DNA from: Cysteiniphilum litorale
Lineage (GTDB): Bacteria; Pseudomonadota; Gammaproteobacteria; Francisellales; Francisellaceae
Direction: 5' to 3'
DNA length: 64,000 nt
NCBI RefSeq assembly: GCF_003428165.1
Contig: NZ_QLIQ01000006.1
Span: 45,349 to 109,348 of the forward strand
Positions 57,578 to 64,000 of this stretch are shown piece by piece. A program made the position numbers and the translations under genes. Position 1 is the stretch's first letter. Each line of letters begins with the position of its first letter. Below the pieces are notes generated by a model. That model was not told where the DNA came from. It searched no databases and saw only the letters and a list, made by a program, of their open reading frames with translations.

Positions 57578-59539
57578 TCACTTCCCTCGCATAAAAAGCT
57601 TATCCAAATCACTCACCGTCATTTTCACCCAGGTTGGGCGTCCATGATTGCACTGATCTGCTCTTGCCGTGTGCTCCATATCGCGTAGCAATTGATTCAT
57701 TTCCTCAATGGTAATTTGATCATGCGCGCGCACAGCTTTGTGACATGATATAGTTGCTAGGATTGCATGTATATAATCATCCATTGGTTTGGCTTTACCA
57801 CTGACCTTAAGGCTATTAGCGATTTCTACGACTAGACTTTCAATATGATTATTCTTTAAATAAACGGGGATTGCACGAATCACTAAGGTTTTCTCACCCA
57901 GTGCCGAGTATTCAAATCCCAATTTATGAAGAAGTGCTTCATGCGCGTCTAACACATCAAGCAATACTGGACTTATCTCAAAGGTTAAAGGCAATAACAG
58001 CACTTGTGATACAGCTTCATGATTTGCCCATAGTGTTTTCACCTTTTCATATAACACCCGTTCATGTGCCGCATGCATATCAACAATAATCAGACCATCT
58101 TCCGTTTGTGACAAAATAAAAATGCCATGCACTTGTGCCAGGGCAAAACCCAATGGATAGGTTTTGGTCTCTTTTACAGGTGTTGCCTTTGGTGTTATTT
58201 CTGTCATTGTGACATTTTGATCTACCGTTGTTTCTAATGCCTCATCTATTACCAACGGCATCGCTAATTGTGTGGCATCCTGCCACTTATCTTGTGGCGT
58301 TTGTAATTCTACTTTATGAAGCGCTTCTATATCACTGGTATTTTCAGAAGATTGAATTTCTTCTTTTTGATTAATCAACTGCTCATACAGTGTCATATCA
58401 TTGCGATGATCGGATCTTGTGTGATTAGTATATTGCGTTTGATCACGCCAATTTTGATTTGGCGAGGCTGAAGGCTTATCTGGCATACTAAATGTCAATG
58501 AATCAACGTTATTTTCAGTTTCAGATAACTCAGGTAATTGTGGCTTAGTATCTGCCAAGGCATGATGAATTTTAGCAAAAAGAAAATCATGCACTAAACG
58601 TGATTCGCGAAAACGTACTTCATGTTTAGTTGGGTGCACATTGACATCCACCGCATGTGGATCGATATTAAAAAACAAGATAAACGCTGGATATCGCTGG
58701 TGATGCAATACATCTTTATAAGCTTGCTTTATCGCATGCGCGATAAGCTTATCTTTTATAATTCGTCCATTGACATAAAAGTACTGCAAATCAGCACGTG
58801 ACTTTGAAAACTGTGGTTTAGCAACCCAACCATATAATTGAAGATCCATTGCTTCGGCTTGAATCAATAAGGCATTATCAATAAATTCATCACCACAAAT
58901 ATCCGCAATACGCTGTTGTTGTTTTTGTGGTGTATCTGCCACGGGATATGATTTCACTTCTTTACCATTATGCCAAACGGTCAACGCCACATTAAAATGA
59001 CAAAGCATAAACTTTTTCAATAGCTCATCAATATGCACATACTCTGTGCGCTCCGCCTTTAGAAATTTGCGTCTAGCAGGGGTGTTATAAAAAACTTCTG
59101 CCACTTCAATCGTCGTTCCAATCGGATGAGATGCGGGAATTAACTCATTATCTAATTGATTATCCACACACCATGCATGTTCATCTTGTGCTGTTCTTGA
59201 GGTAATCTTCACTTTAGCAATCGAGCCAATACTTGCTAGCGCCTCACCTCTAAAGCCCATGCTGCTAATCGCTTCAAGCTCTTCAAGTGAATATATTTTG
59301 CTTGTTGCATGCGGCATTAAGGTTAATGGCAAGTCATCTTTTTCAATACCCGAGCCATTATCACGTATCAAGATTTTTTCTTTGCCACCATGTTCAAGCT
59401 CAAGAATGATCTCTGTCGCTCCAGCATCTAGCGCGTTTTCAAATAACTCTTTGACAATCGAAGAAGGCCTTTCAACCACCTCGCCTGCTGCAATTTGGTT
59501 GGCTAGTTCAGTGGATAAGACTTTAATTCGCCTACTCAT
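57578..59539 (-). CDS. mutL: DNA mismatch repair protein MutL with endonuclease-type C-terminus
   Basis: MutL couples MutS recognition to strand removal. N-terminal GHKL ATPase: ELFENALDAGATEI, IRDNGSGI, GFRGEALASIGS, VFYNTPARRKFLKAE. A variable linker (about 330-450) follows. The C-terminal domain has VDMHAAHERVLYEK, a DxHA-x2-E-x4-E metal-binding motif (Met in place of Gln), plus ISCHKAVRAHDQI and CNHGRPTW near the end. This is the form found in Pseudomonas-like species without MutH, where MutL nicks DNA itself. Start overlaps coaBC end by 8 bases. Confidence 0.97.
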   Translation of the reverse strand: MSRRIKVLSTELANQIAAGEVVERPSSIVKELFENALDAGATEIILELEHGGKEKILIRDNGSGIEKDDLPLTLMPHATSKIYSLEELEAISSMGFRGEALASIGSIAKVKITSRTAQDEHAWCVDNQLDNELIPASHPIGTTIEVAEVFYNTPARRKFLKAERTEYVHIDELLKKFMLCHFNVALTVWHNGKEVKSYPVADTPQKQQQRIADICGDEFIDNALLIQAEAMDLQLYGWVAKPQFSKSRADLQYFYVNGRIIKDKLIAHAIKQAYKDVLHHQRYPAFILFFNIDPHAVDVNVHPTKHEVRFRESRLVHDFLFAKIHHALADTKPQLPELSETENNVDSLTFSMPDKPSASPNQNWRDQTQYTNHTRSDHRNDMTLYEQLINQKEEIQSSENTSDIEALHKVELQTPQDKWQDATQLAMPLVIDEALETTVDQNVTMTEITPKATPVKETKTYPLGFALAQVHGIFILSQTEDGLIIVDMHAAHERVLYEKVKTLWANHEAVSQVLLLPLTFEISPVLLDVLDAHEALLHKLGFEYSALGEKTLVIRAIPVYLKNNHIESLVVEIANSLKVSGKAKPMDDYIHAILATISCHKAVRAHDQITIEEMNQLLRDMEHTARADQCNHGRPTWVKMTVSDLDKLFMRGK

Positions 59540-60749
59540 AATTTAATTCCGTTTGCACTTCTTTTTTGATAACGTTTTCATTTAGATAGTTGACAATCTG
59601 ATTAGCAATATCACGCTTTGATGCCAAAGGCAATACTAATACTTGCTGATGATGCTTATTAAAAAGCTGCACCTCATTGTGATCACTATAAAAAGGAAAA
59701 CCATTATCCGTATTAACTTGGTTTAATATTAGAAAGTCAAGATTCTTGCGTTCAATTTTAGCTAGCGCATATTCTCGTGCATTATGCGTTTCTGCAGCGA
59801 AACCGACACAACACGGTCTGTTTTTTGTTAAGCTTGCAACACTTGCCAAAATATCTTTATTCTTAATCAACTTCAAAGTTAATGCATCACTTTCATCGGT
59901 CTTTTTAATTTTCTCAACGGCACAAATTTGTGGACGATAATCAGCAACTGCAGCTGCTGCAATAAATAGATCTGCTGTTTTCACCTTCTCAAGCACCGCA
60001 TCATGCATCTCATTGGCACTTCTTACCTGTACAACATCACAACCTTGAGAAGCTATTAATTGAGTAGGGCCTGAAATTAAGGTCACACCCCAACCGATAT
60101 CAACAAAAGCTTCAGCTAATGCATAACCCATTTTACCTGAGCTGTGATTTGATAAATAACGCACAGGATCCAACGCCTCAACCGTGGGACCAGCAGTTAT
60201 TACCACATGTTTATCCGTTTTTATTTTTGGCTTTAATATATGCTTTATAATCGCCTGAGGTTCCATTAAACGCCCATCACCAATATCTCCACAAGCTTGC
60301 TCACCAGCATCCGGTGGTAAAACAATAAATTTCCGATTTTTCAATTGATTTACATTCGCTTGTACTGCAGTATTCTGCCACATAACAACATTCATTGTTG
60401 GTGCTATAAATATCGGTTTATCCGTTGCAAGAATCACATTCCCCAGTAAGTCATCCGCCAAACCTAATGCTAACTTGGCAATGGTATTAGCTGATGCAGG
60501 AGCAATGACAATTTGATCTGCCCAACGCGCAAGTTCTATATGTTCAATCGGATGATCAGTGTATGCAAATAAATCATCATAGACTTTACCTTGTGACAAT
60601 GCCTCAAAACTTAAACGGGTAACAAAAGCCTTAGCTGATTCAGTTAATAAAACCTTAACCTCACAATTTGCTTTAACAAGCAGCCTCGTTAACTCAAGTG
60701 CTTTATATGCAGCGATGCTGCCTGTGACACACAATAAAATCTTTTTCAT
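59532..60749 (-). CDS. coaBC: Bifunctional phosphopantothenoylcysteine synthetase/decarboxylase (CoaBC/Dfp)
   Basis: Two consecutive steps of coenzyme A synthesis. 405 aa: N-terminal flavin decarboxylase with VTGSIAAYKALELTRLL, active His in HIELARWADQIVIAPASANT, APTMNVVMWQN (the PxMNxxMW motif) and EQACGDIGDGRL carrying the catalytic Cys; C-terminal synthetase with VITAGPTVEALDPVRYLSNHSSG and VGFAAETHN. Its last codons overlap the mutL start, so mutL is coupled to coaBC. Confidence 0.97.
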   Translation of the reverse strand: MKKILLCVTGSIAAYKALELTRLLVKANCEVKVLLTESAKAFVTRLSFEALSQGKVYDDLFAYTDHPIEHIELARWADQIVIAPASANTIAKLALGLADDLLGNVILATDKPIFIAPTMNVVMWQNTAVQANVNQLKNRKFIVLPPDAGEQACGDIGDGRLMEPQAIIKHILKPKIKTDKHVVITAGPTVEALDPVRYLSNHSSGKMGYALAEAFVDIGWGVTLISGPTQLIASQGCDVVQVRSANEMHDAVLEKVKTADLFIAAAAVADYRPQICAVEKIKKTDESDALTLKLIKNKDILASVASLTKNRPCCVGFAAETHNAREYALAKIERKNLDFLILNQVNTDNGFPFYSDHNEVQLFNKHHQQVLVLPLASKRDIANQIVNYLNENVIKKEVQTELNYE

Positions 60750-60819
60750 TATTTATAATTAAAAATCCCTAAAATATTGACATCCATACTATACCTATCA
60801 CGAATCATTTTACAGAATT

Positions 60820-61665
60820 TTATTGTATTGATTGCATTCCAATTACACCATATGGCATAGGCGCATTTTGAACTTCAATCCCAACAGGGTCACTCGCGGT
60901 TTTCAAAAGCGTCTGCTGTGTCGCAGGGTCATACGTTAGATAAACACCATCAATTGACGATAGATTTATCGTTGCAAACTCCTTATTAACACCCAGCGCG
61001 ATGAAATGCGCATAACCCACAGGCGGAGGTGTCAGATTGTTTTCCGTAATAACGACCATAAAACCTTTAAAAGGCAAAACTTGTCTAACCGTTTGGTTGC
61101 TAAAAGGTACCGTTTCCGTTCTTAAAAAAGTGAGGCTAGGAGTTGCTGGCGTATACTTATAAAGCGCAACTGAAGATGCAAACGGCAATACTAAGAAATC
61201 TTCTGTTGCACTGTCAGGGATAATTTGTGGTGGATAAACTAGATTAGCTGAAGGTAGTAACGAAAGCACCTCTGTTGCAGTTGATAATGAGATTGGCTGA
61301 TTGTTTAGTGATAAAGAAACAATACGTGTTAAACCAACATTTGTTGATAGAAAAATCAATGCTCTTGTTGTGCTTTGCTTACTTTCTAAATCAACTGGCA
61401 AAATATAGCTATTGGTAATATTGGCTATTTGTACCAAATTAAAATCTGTGTCAATCGCTGTACCACCAACAGTATAAAGCCATGCTTGAATCCAATTAGA
61501 GGTATCCTTCGTTATTGCAAGCGCGTATATGTCATTATAATCATTCACTAATTTCATATTGATCAGCGTCTTATCAACTGGCAATAATGCACTATAACCA
61601 ATAGATAAAATCATTACACCTAAGCTCAATAATCGAGTTATTCTTTTTATTAAGGTATTTATCAT
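60820..61665 (-). CDS. Secreted or anchored protein of unknown function, partner of the PilX-like gene
   Basis: 281 aa starting MINTLIKRITRLLSLGVMILSIGYSALLPVDKT; this is a signal peptide or membrane anchor. The mature part is rich in Thr, Ser, Leu, Asn and Pro, has no cysteine, and shows repeated beta-like strands (DYNDIYALAIT, RALIFLSTN, GFMVVITEN, GYAHFIAL), as in a propeller or all-beta surface protein. No family recognised. AGAGGAG lies 6 bases before the ATG at 61665, which is only 18 bases after the PilX-like gene stops. The tight spacing implies joint function, perhaps as a pilus-tip partner in the place PilY1 holds elsewhere; that is inference. Confidence 0.7.
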   Translation of the reverse strand: MINTLIKRITRLLSLGVMILSIGYSALLPVDKTLINMKLVNDYNDIYALAITKDTSNWIQAWLYTVGGTAIDTDFNLVQIANITNSYILPVDLESKQSTTRALIFLSTNVGLTRIVSLSLNNQPISLSTATEVLSLLPSANLVYPPQIIPDSATEDFLVLPFASSVALYKYTPATPSLTFLRTETVPFSNQTVRQVLPFKGFMVVITENNLTPPPVGYAHFIALGVNKEFATINLSSIDGVYLTYDPATQQTLLKTASDPVGIEVQNAPMPYGVIGMQSIQ

Positions 61666-61683
61666 AAACAACTCCTCTTTAAA

Positions 61684-63276
61684 CTATGGTGAAATTTGCC
61701 AATTATTACTTGGTGGCGGTTTATTAGGTGCAATAGAGCTATTGTAATTCACATTTGCAATATATTGCGTACCTGAATAAGTGACTCGATCATCTTTATA
61801 GTAACGAACTTGATTATTATAGGTAGGTGCTGTGTTTTCAGGAATGATAATACGCCAACTATTGTATGGATTCGTATATGGGTTATCGCTCGTTGATGAA
61901 ATATTTACAAATAGTTGATTATCATAGCTAATTTGTAGACCTTCAGTGTAAACAATATTTGAATTATAAGCTAAAGGAGAGCTATCTTGCGGCACCACAC
62001 GCCAATTATTGCTTTGATTATAAGGGTCTTTATTAGCGTTACTTTTCTTAATATTCACGAACATAAAACCATTAAATGTTACCATATCCCCTGGGTTATA
62101 AACCTGACTTTGCCACGCACTCGCACCAAATTGTGCAACTGCCCATTTATTATTAGGTGGCGCTCCAACGTTTGTTCCATTATCAGCAGTAGCGACATAC
62201 TGCACACCATTTTGAGTAATAATATCCCCTTTATAATATTTCACATCAGTATTCCAGTTAGGGTATGTCCCACCAGGAATCACCAAACGCCAATTATTTG
62301 GGTTACTGTACGGGTCTTTATTGTTGCCACTATTAATAGCAGCAGTTGAAACAAAAACTTGCCCATCAAAAGTAATATAACTTCCCTTTGGATATTGCTT
62401 ACCTGAGTCATAATCAGGAAGCGAATTATCCTCCTGTCCTAATACATTCTGCCATGTTAAGGATGAAAAATCTGATGGTGTGGTTTTAAGCGTATCTAAG
62501 GCAATACTCGTATGCCAAGCATTAACTGTTGAAGTGTCATATAGCAATAAACTCCAACTCCATACGCCATCATCTAAATTCCAACCTTGCTCCAACCTAT
62601 ATGTACCATTATCTTCAAACTTTAATGAATAACTTCCTCCTGTAGCAGGACTAAGCACTACTTCTTTCCCTGTTGTTTCAATAGTTCCTGAGTTATCAAT
62701 AGCAACAGTTCCAAAAAAACCAGCTTGTCCATCGGTTAACCCACCGGTTCCTGAGATTTGTTGTGCGACATTAAGATTAGTTAAAATAACCGTTGGGATA
62801 TTAATATTTTGCGTCGTTTGTGGTGTTAAATCATTCTCCTGACGATATTGGCTCGGTGCATTAACAACTGCGACATAATCTGCTTGATGCCCTGTTTGCG
62901 CAGAAACCTGCATAGTCACATGGTACTGTAAAACTGCTGAGGCATTGTTTAATGCAACACTATCTGGAAATATGGCTTCATGCAAAAGTGTATTGACACT
63001 ACTTGTGACCGTGACAGTTGAACTGCCTGAGCTATAATTTTTAACACTTGAAAAAACCGGTGTATTGGTATAAACATAATCATTCGCCTCTAAAGTTTCT
63101 TTTAGCGACAAAAAAGCACTATTACGTGAGTTGTTATAATTTTCAATGGCTTGATTCTGCACAACACTGGTTTTTAGCATATATAAAATTGAGCCAGACA
63201 GTATTGAGACAACTGCGACAATAATTAACGCAATAAGTAATACGCCACCGTGTTGATTATATTTTATTTTATACAT
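61684..63276 (-). CDS. PilX-like minor pilin N-terminus fused to five carbohydrate-binding-like modules
   Basis: 530 aa. The N-terminus MYKIKYNQHGGVLLIALIIV resembles PilX-type prepilin leaders: a short basic head, Gly-Gly, then a long helix followed by NYNNSRNSAFLSLKETLEA, like the PilX pattern NRDLAFQAAEAAL. The usual Glu5 of main pilins is absent, as in PilX. Residues about 60-285 are beta-rich. From about residue 288 to the end come five tandem modules of 45-49 residues, each with a W or Y, YxxGD/E, an exposed aromatic pair (GxxYVA) and a final NxW. This is the CBM5/12-like (chitin-binding type 3) pattern also seen in phage tail proteins. I start it at ATG 63276, with GGTGAG 6 bases ahead; 11 codons upstream are open too. 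Confidence 0.75.
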   Translation of the reverse strand: MYKIKYNQHGGVLLIALIIVAVVSILSGSILYMLKTSVVQNQAIENYNNSRNSAFLSLKETLEANDYVYTNTPVFSSVKNYSSGSSTVTVTSSVNTLLHEAIFPDSVALNNASAVLQYHVTMQVSAQTGHQADYVAVVNAPSQYRQENDLTPQTTQNINIPTVILTNLNVAQQISGTGGLTDGQAGFFGTVAIDNSGTIETTGKEVVLSPATGGSYSLKFEDNGTYRLEQGWNLDDGVWSWSLLLYDTSTVNAWHTSIALDTLKTTPSDFSSLTWQNVLGQEDNSLPDYDSGKQYPKGSYITFDGQVFVSTAAINSGNNKDPYSNPNNWRLVIPGGTYPNWNTDVKYYKGDIITQNGVQYVATADNGTNVGAPPNNKWAVAQFGASAWQSQVYNPGDMVTFNGFMFVNIKKSNANKDPYNQSNNWRVVPQDSSPLAYNSNIVYTEGLQISYDNQLFVNISSTSDNPYTNPYNSWRIIIPENTAPTYNNQVRYYKDDRVTYSGTQYIANVNYNSSIAPNKPPPSNNWQISP

Positions 63277-63393
63277 AGCCAACTCACCAAGATAATCCAT
63301 ACCACACAAAGTATAGATCAGTTATCATTGGTTTTCCTTGTCATTTTAGAAAAAATATCAGAAGTTTTTATGATAAATCCTATACCACAAAAC

Positions 63394-63415
63394 AAAAAGG
63401 CTCCCTAAGGAGCCT
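63394..63415 (-). terminator. Rho-independent terminator downstream of the rRNA region
   Basis: A perfect 7-bp stem AGGCTCC/GGAGCCT (63398-63404, 63409-63415) with loop CTAA; on the minus strand it is followed by TTTTGTTTTG. It ends transcription coming from the rRNA side, after the 5S-like region at 63470-63728. Confidence 0.85.
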
Positions 63416-63469
63416 CTTGAATTTGTGTTGTGTTGCGATGTACCATCGTCTTGCAATGTCGAATAATTT

Positions 63470-63728
63470 GGCGGTGTCCTACTTAACTTCAGGCGTCCTG
63501 CCTTACGCCATTACATGGTCAATGTCATGCTTCCATTGATCAAATTTGTTCCCAACAAATTTGTCACATGGCGAATGGTGAGACGGAAAAATCAAATAGT
63601 GCCAACTATTTGCCGTCGAACGCCACTTGTAACGGATTAGCAAGTGGCCGATTTGAAAAAATACAGGATGTATTTTTGATAAATACACTATCATCGGCGT
63701 TATTCGGTTTTACTTCGTCAGTTCGGAA
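63470..63728 (-). pseudogene. Second 5S-like rRNA copy, 5'-truncated and split by hairpin insertions
   Basis: Three blocks match the intact 5S gene in the same order: GGCGGTGTCCTACTT (63470-63484), TCACATGGCGAATG (63564-63577), and 63685-63728, where ACACTATCATCGGCG begins a stretch ending GTTCGGAA. They are separated by about 80 and 107 bases that are absent from the intact gene. The insertions are almost entirely hairpins: a 9-bp stem at 63516-63542, a perfect 10-bp stem at 63541-63563, GACGG/CCGTC enclosing an 8-bp stem at 63582-63617, a perfect 8-bp stem at 63622-63648, and an A/T stem at 63656-63677. The 5' part of 5S is missing. It is probably not functional as 5S. Confidence 0.7.
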
Positions 63729-63730
63729 AA

Positions 63731-63756
63731 GCAAAAAGGCACCGATAGGTGCCTTT
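63731..63756 (-). terminator. Rho-independent terminator after 5S rRNA
   Basis: The 9-bp stem AAAGGCACC/GGTGCCTTT (63735-63743, 63748-63756), loop of four, ends on the minus strand with a T-run (TTTTTGCTTTT). It begins 11 bases after the 5S gene end. The truncated 5S-like copy lies just beyond it. Confidence 0.9.
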
Positions 63757-63767
63757 CTAAATAAAAA

Positions 63768-63883
63768 ACCTGATGATGTTCTACTTTCACATGGCGAATG
63801 CCACACTATCATCGACGCTAACTGTTTTCACTTCTGAGTTCGGAATGGAATCAGGTGGTTCACAGTCGCTATCTTCATCAGGT
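63768..63883 (-). rRNA. rrf: 5S ribosomal RNA
   Basis: 116 bases with closing stem ACCTGATGA/TCATCAGGT. Minus-strand sequence includes CCACCTGATTCCATTCCGAA, CTCAGAAGTGAAA and GATGATAGTGTGGCATTCGC, the conserved 5S core. It binds L5, L18 and L25 (rplY is at 34783-35073). It lies about 40 bases after the 23S end. Confidence 0.96.
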
Positions 63884-63923
63884 AACTGTCAAGCTGAAAG
63901 CTCTAACAATCTATCACAGAGTA

Positions 63924-64000
63924 ATAACCAAGTCTCTCGGGCAATTAGTACTGGTTAGCTTCATACATTACTGCACTTCTACAGCCAGCCTATCAACGTC
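63924..64000 (-). rRNA. rrl: 23S ribosomal RNA, 3' end (continues beyond the window)
   Basis: The sequence CAGTACTAATTGCCCGAGAG and GACGTTGATAGGCTGGCTGT on the minus strand matches the conserved 3' end of 23S rRNA (compare CGGTACTAATGAACCGTGAG in E. coli). The exact mature end is uncertain by a few bases. The rest of the gene lies past 64000. Confidence 0.93.

Noticed and set aside
61684..62430. Tandem modules as a sign of prophage
   Set aside because: Similar modules occur in phage tails, but there is no tail, head, integrase or lysis gene nearby, and the N-terminus is pilin-like.
63568..63837. Open frames on both strands across the 5S region
   Set aside because: They lie over 5S rRNA, its terminator and the split 5S-like copy; open by chance.

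Overview
The window is 64 kb of AT-rich, densely coded chromosome from a Gram-negative gammaproteobacterium. The gene blocks ybeD-lipB, ybaB-recR, hfq-hflX-hflK-hflC and zwf-pgl-pgi, together with DsbB, TolC, RND pumps and a chaperone-usher operon, all fit this. The low G+C, the Pht-like MFS carrier, the GadC-like permease and the small POT carrier suggest a relative of Francisella/Fastidiosibacteraceae or Legionellales; this placement is inference from gene content. No prophage, complete insertion sequence, CRISPR array or tRNA was seen. Most of the window is ordinary housekeeping sequence; the unusual material lies in intergenic islands and in the last 12 kb.

Layout. 0-11 kb: 3' part of mutS, an inserted AAA-ATPase/PD-(D/E)XK gene followed by a diverged copy of the mutS 3' end, an MFS carrier, a frameshifted dsbB and an RND efflux pair. 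11-19 kb: rdgB, ybeD-lipB, a POT-like carrier, a Bax-inhibitor-1 protein, an aromatic amino acid carrier, a small ABM monooxygenase, an Asr-like basic periplasmic protein and an MMPL exporter. 19-27 kb: a 58-aa helix-turn-helix-like protein, an AddA/RecB-like helicase-nuclease, two more carriers and recR-ybaB. 27-35 kb: usp, hemW, an intergenic structured RNA with three C-rich loops, dnaQ, a Kch-type potassium channel, lplA, cysZ, prs and rplY. 35-37.5 kb: a lipoprotein gene and an AT-rich island with an unrecognised 416-aa protein. 37.5-52.5 kb: hflC/K/X-hfq, lepA, a YheT-type hydrolase, pgi-pgl-zwf, tolC and alaS.

52.6-57.6 kb carries a chaperone-usher operon: chaperone, CS1-type usher, two paralogous four-cysteine subunits and a third small subunit. 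After mutL and coaBC comes a two-gene unit (63.3 to 60.8 kb, minus strand) encoding a PilX-like minor pilin with five tandem carbohydrate-binding-like modules, plus a secreted partner. The window ends in an rRNA operon on the minus strand (23S 3' end, 5S, terminator), followed by a second 5S-like copy split by hairpin-forming insertions.

How the parts fit: MutS and MutL form the mismatch-repair pair, and MutL carries the endonuclease-type motif of MutH-independent systems. The AddA-like protein, RecR and YbaB belong to recombination and repair. LipB and LplA give both lipoate routes. Zwf, Pgl and Pgi handle glucose-6-phosphate. TolC is the likely outer-membrane channel for the RND pair. DsbB would support disulfide formation in the cysteine-bearing pilus subunits, which makes its frameshift worth checking. 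Three families of intergenic palindromes are scattered between genes.
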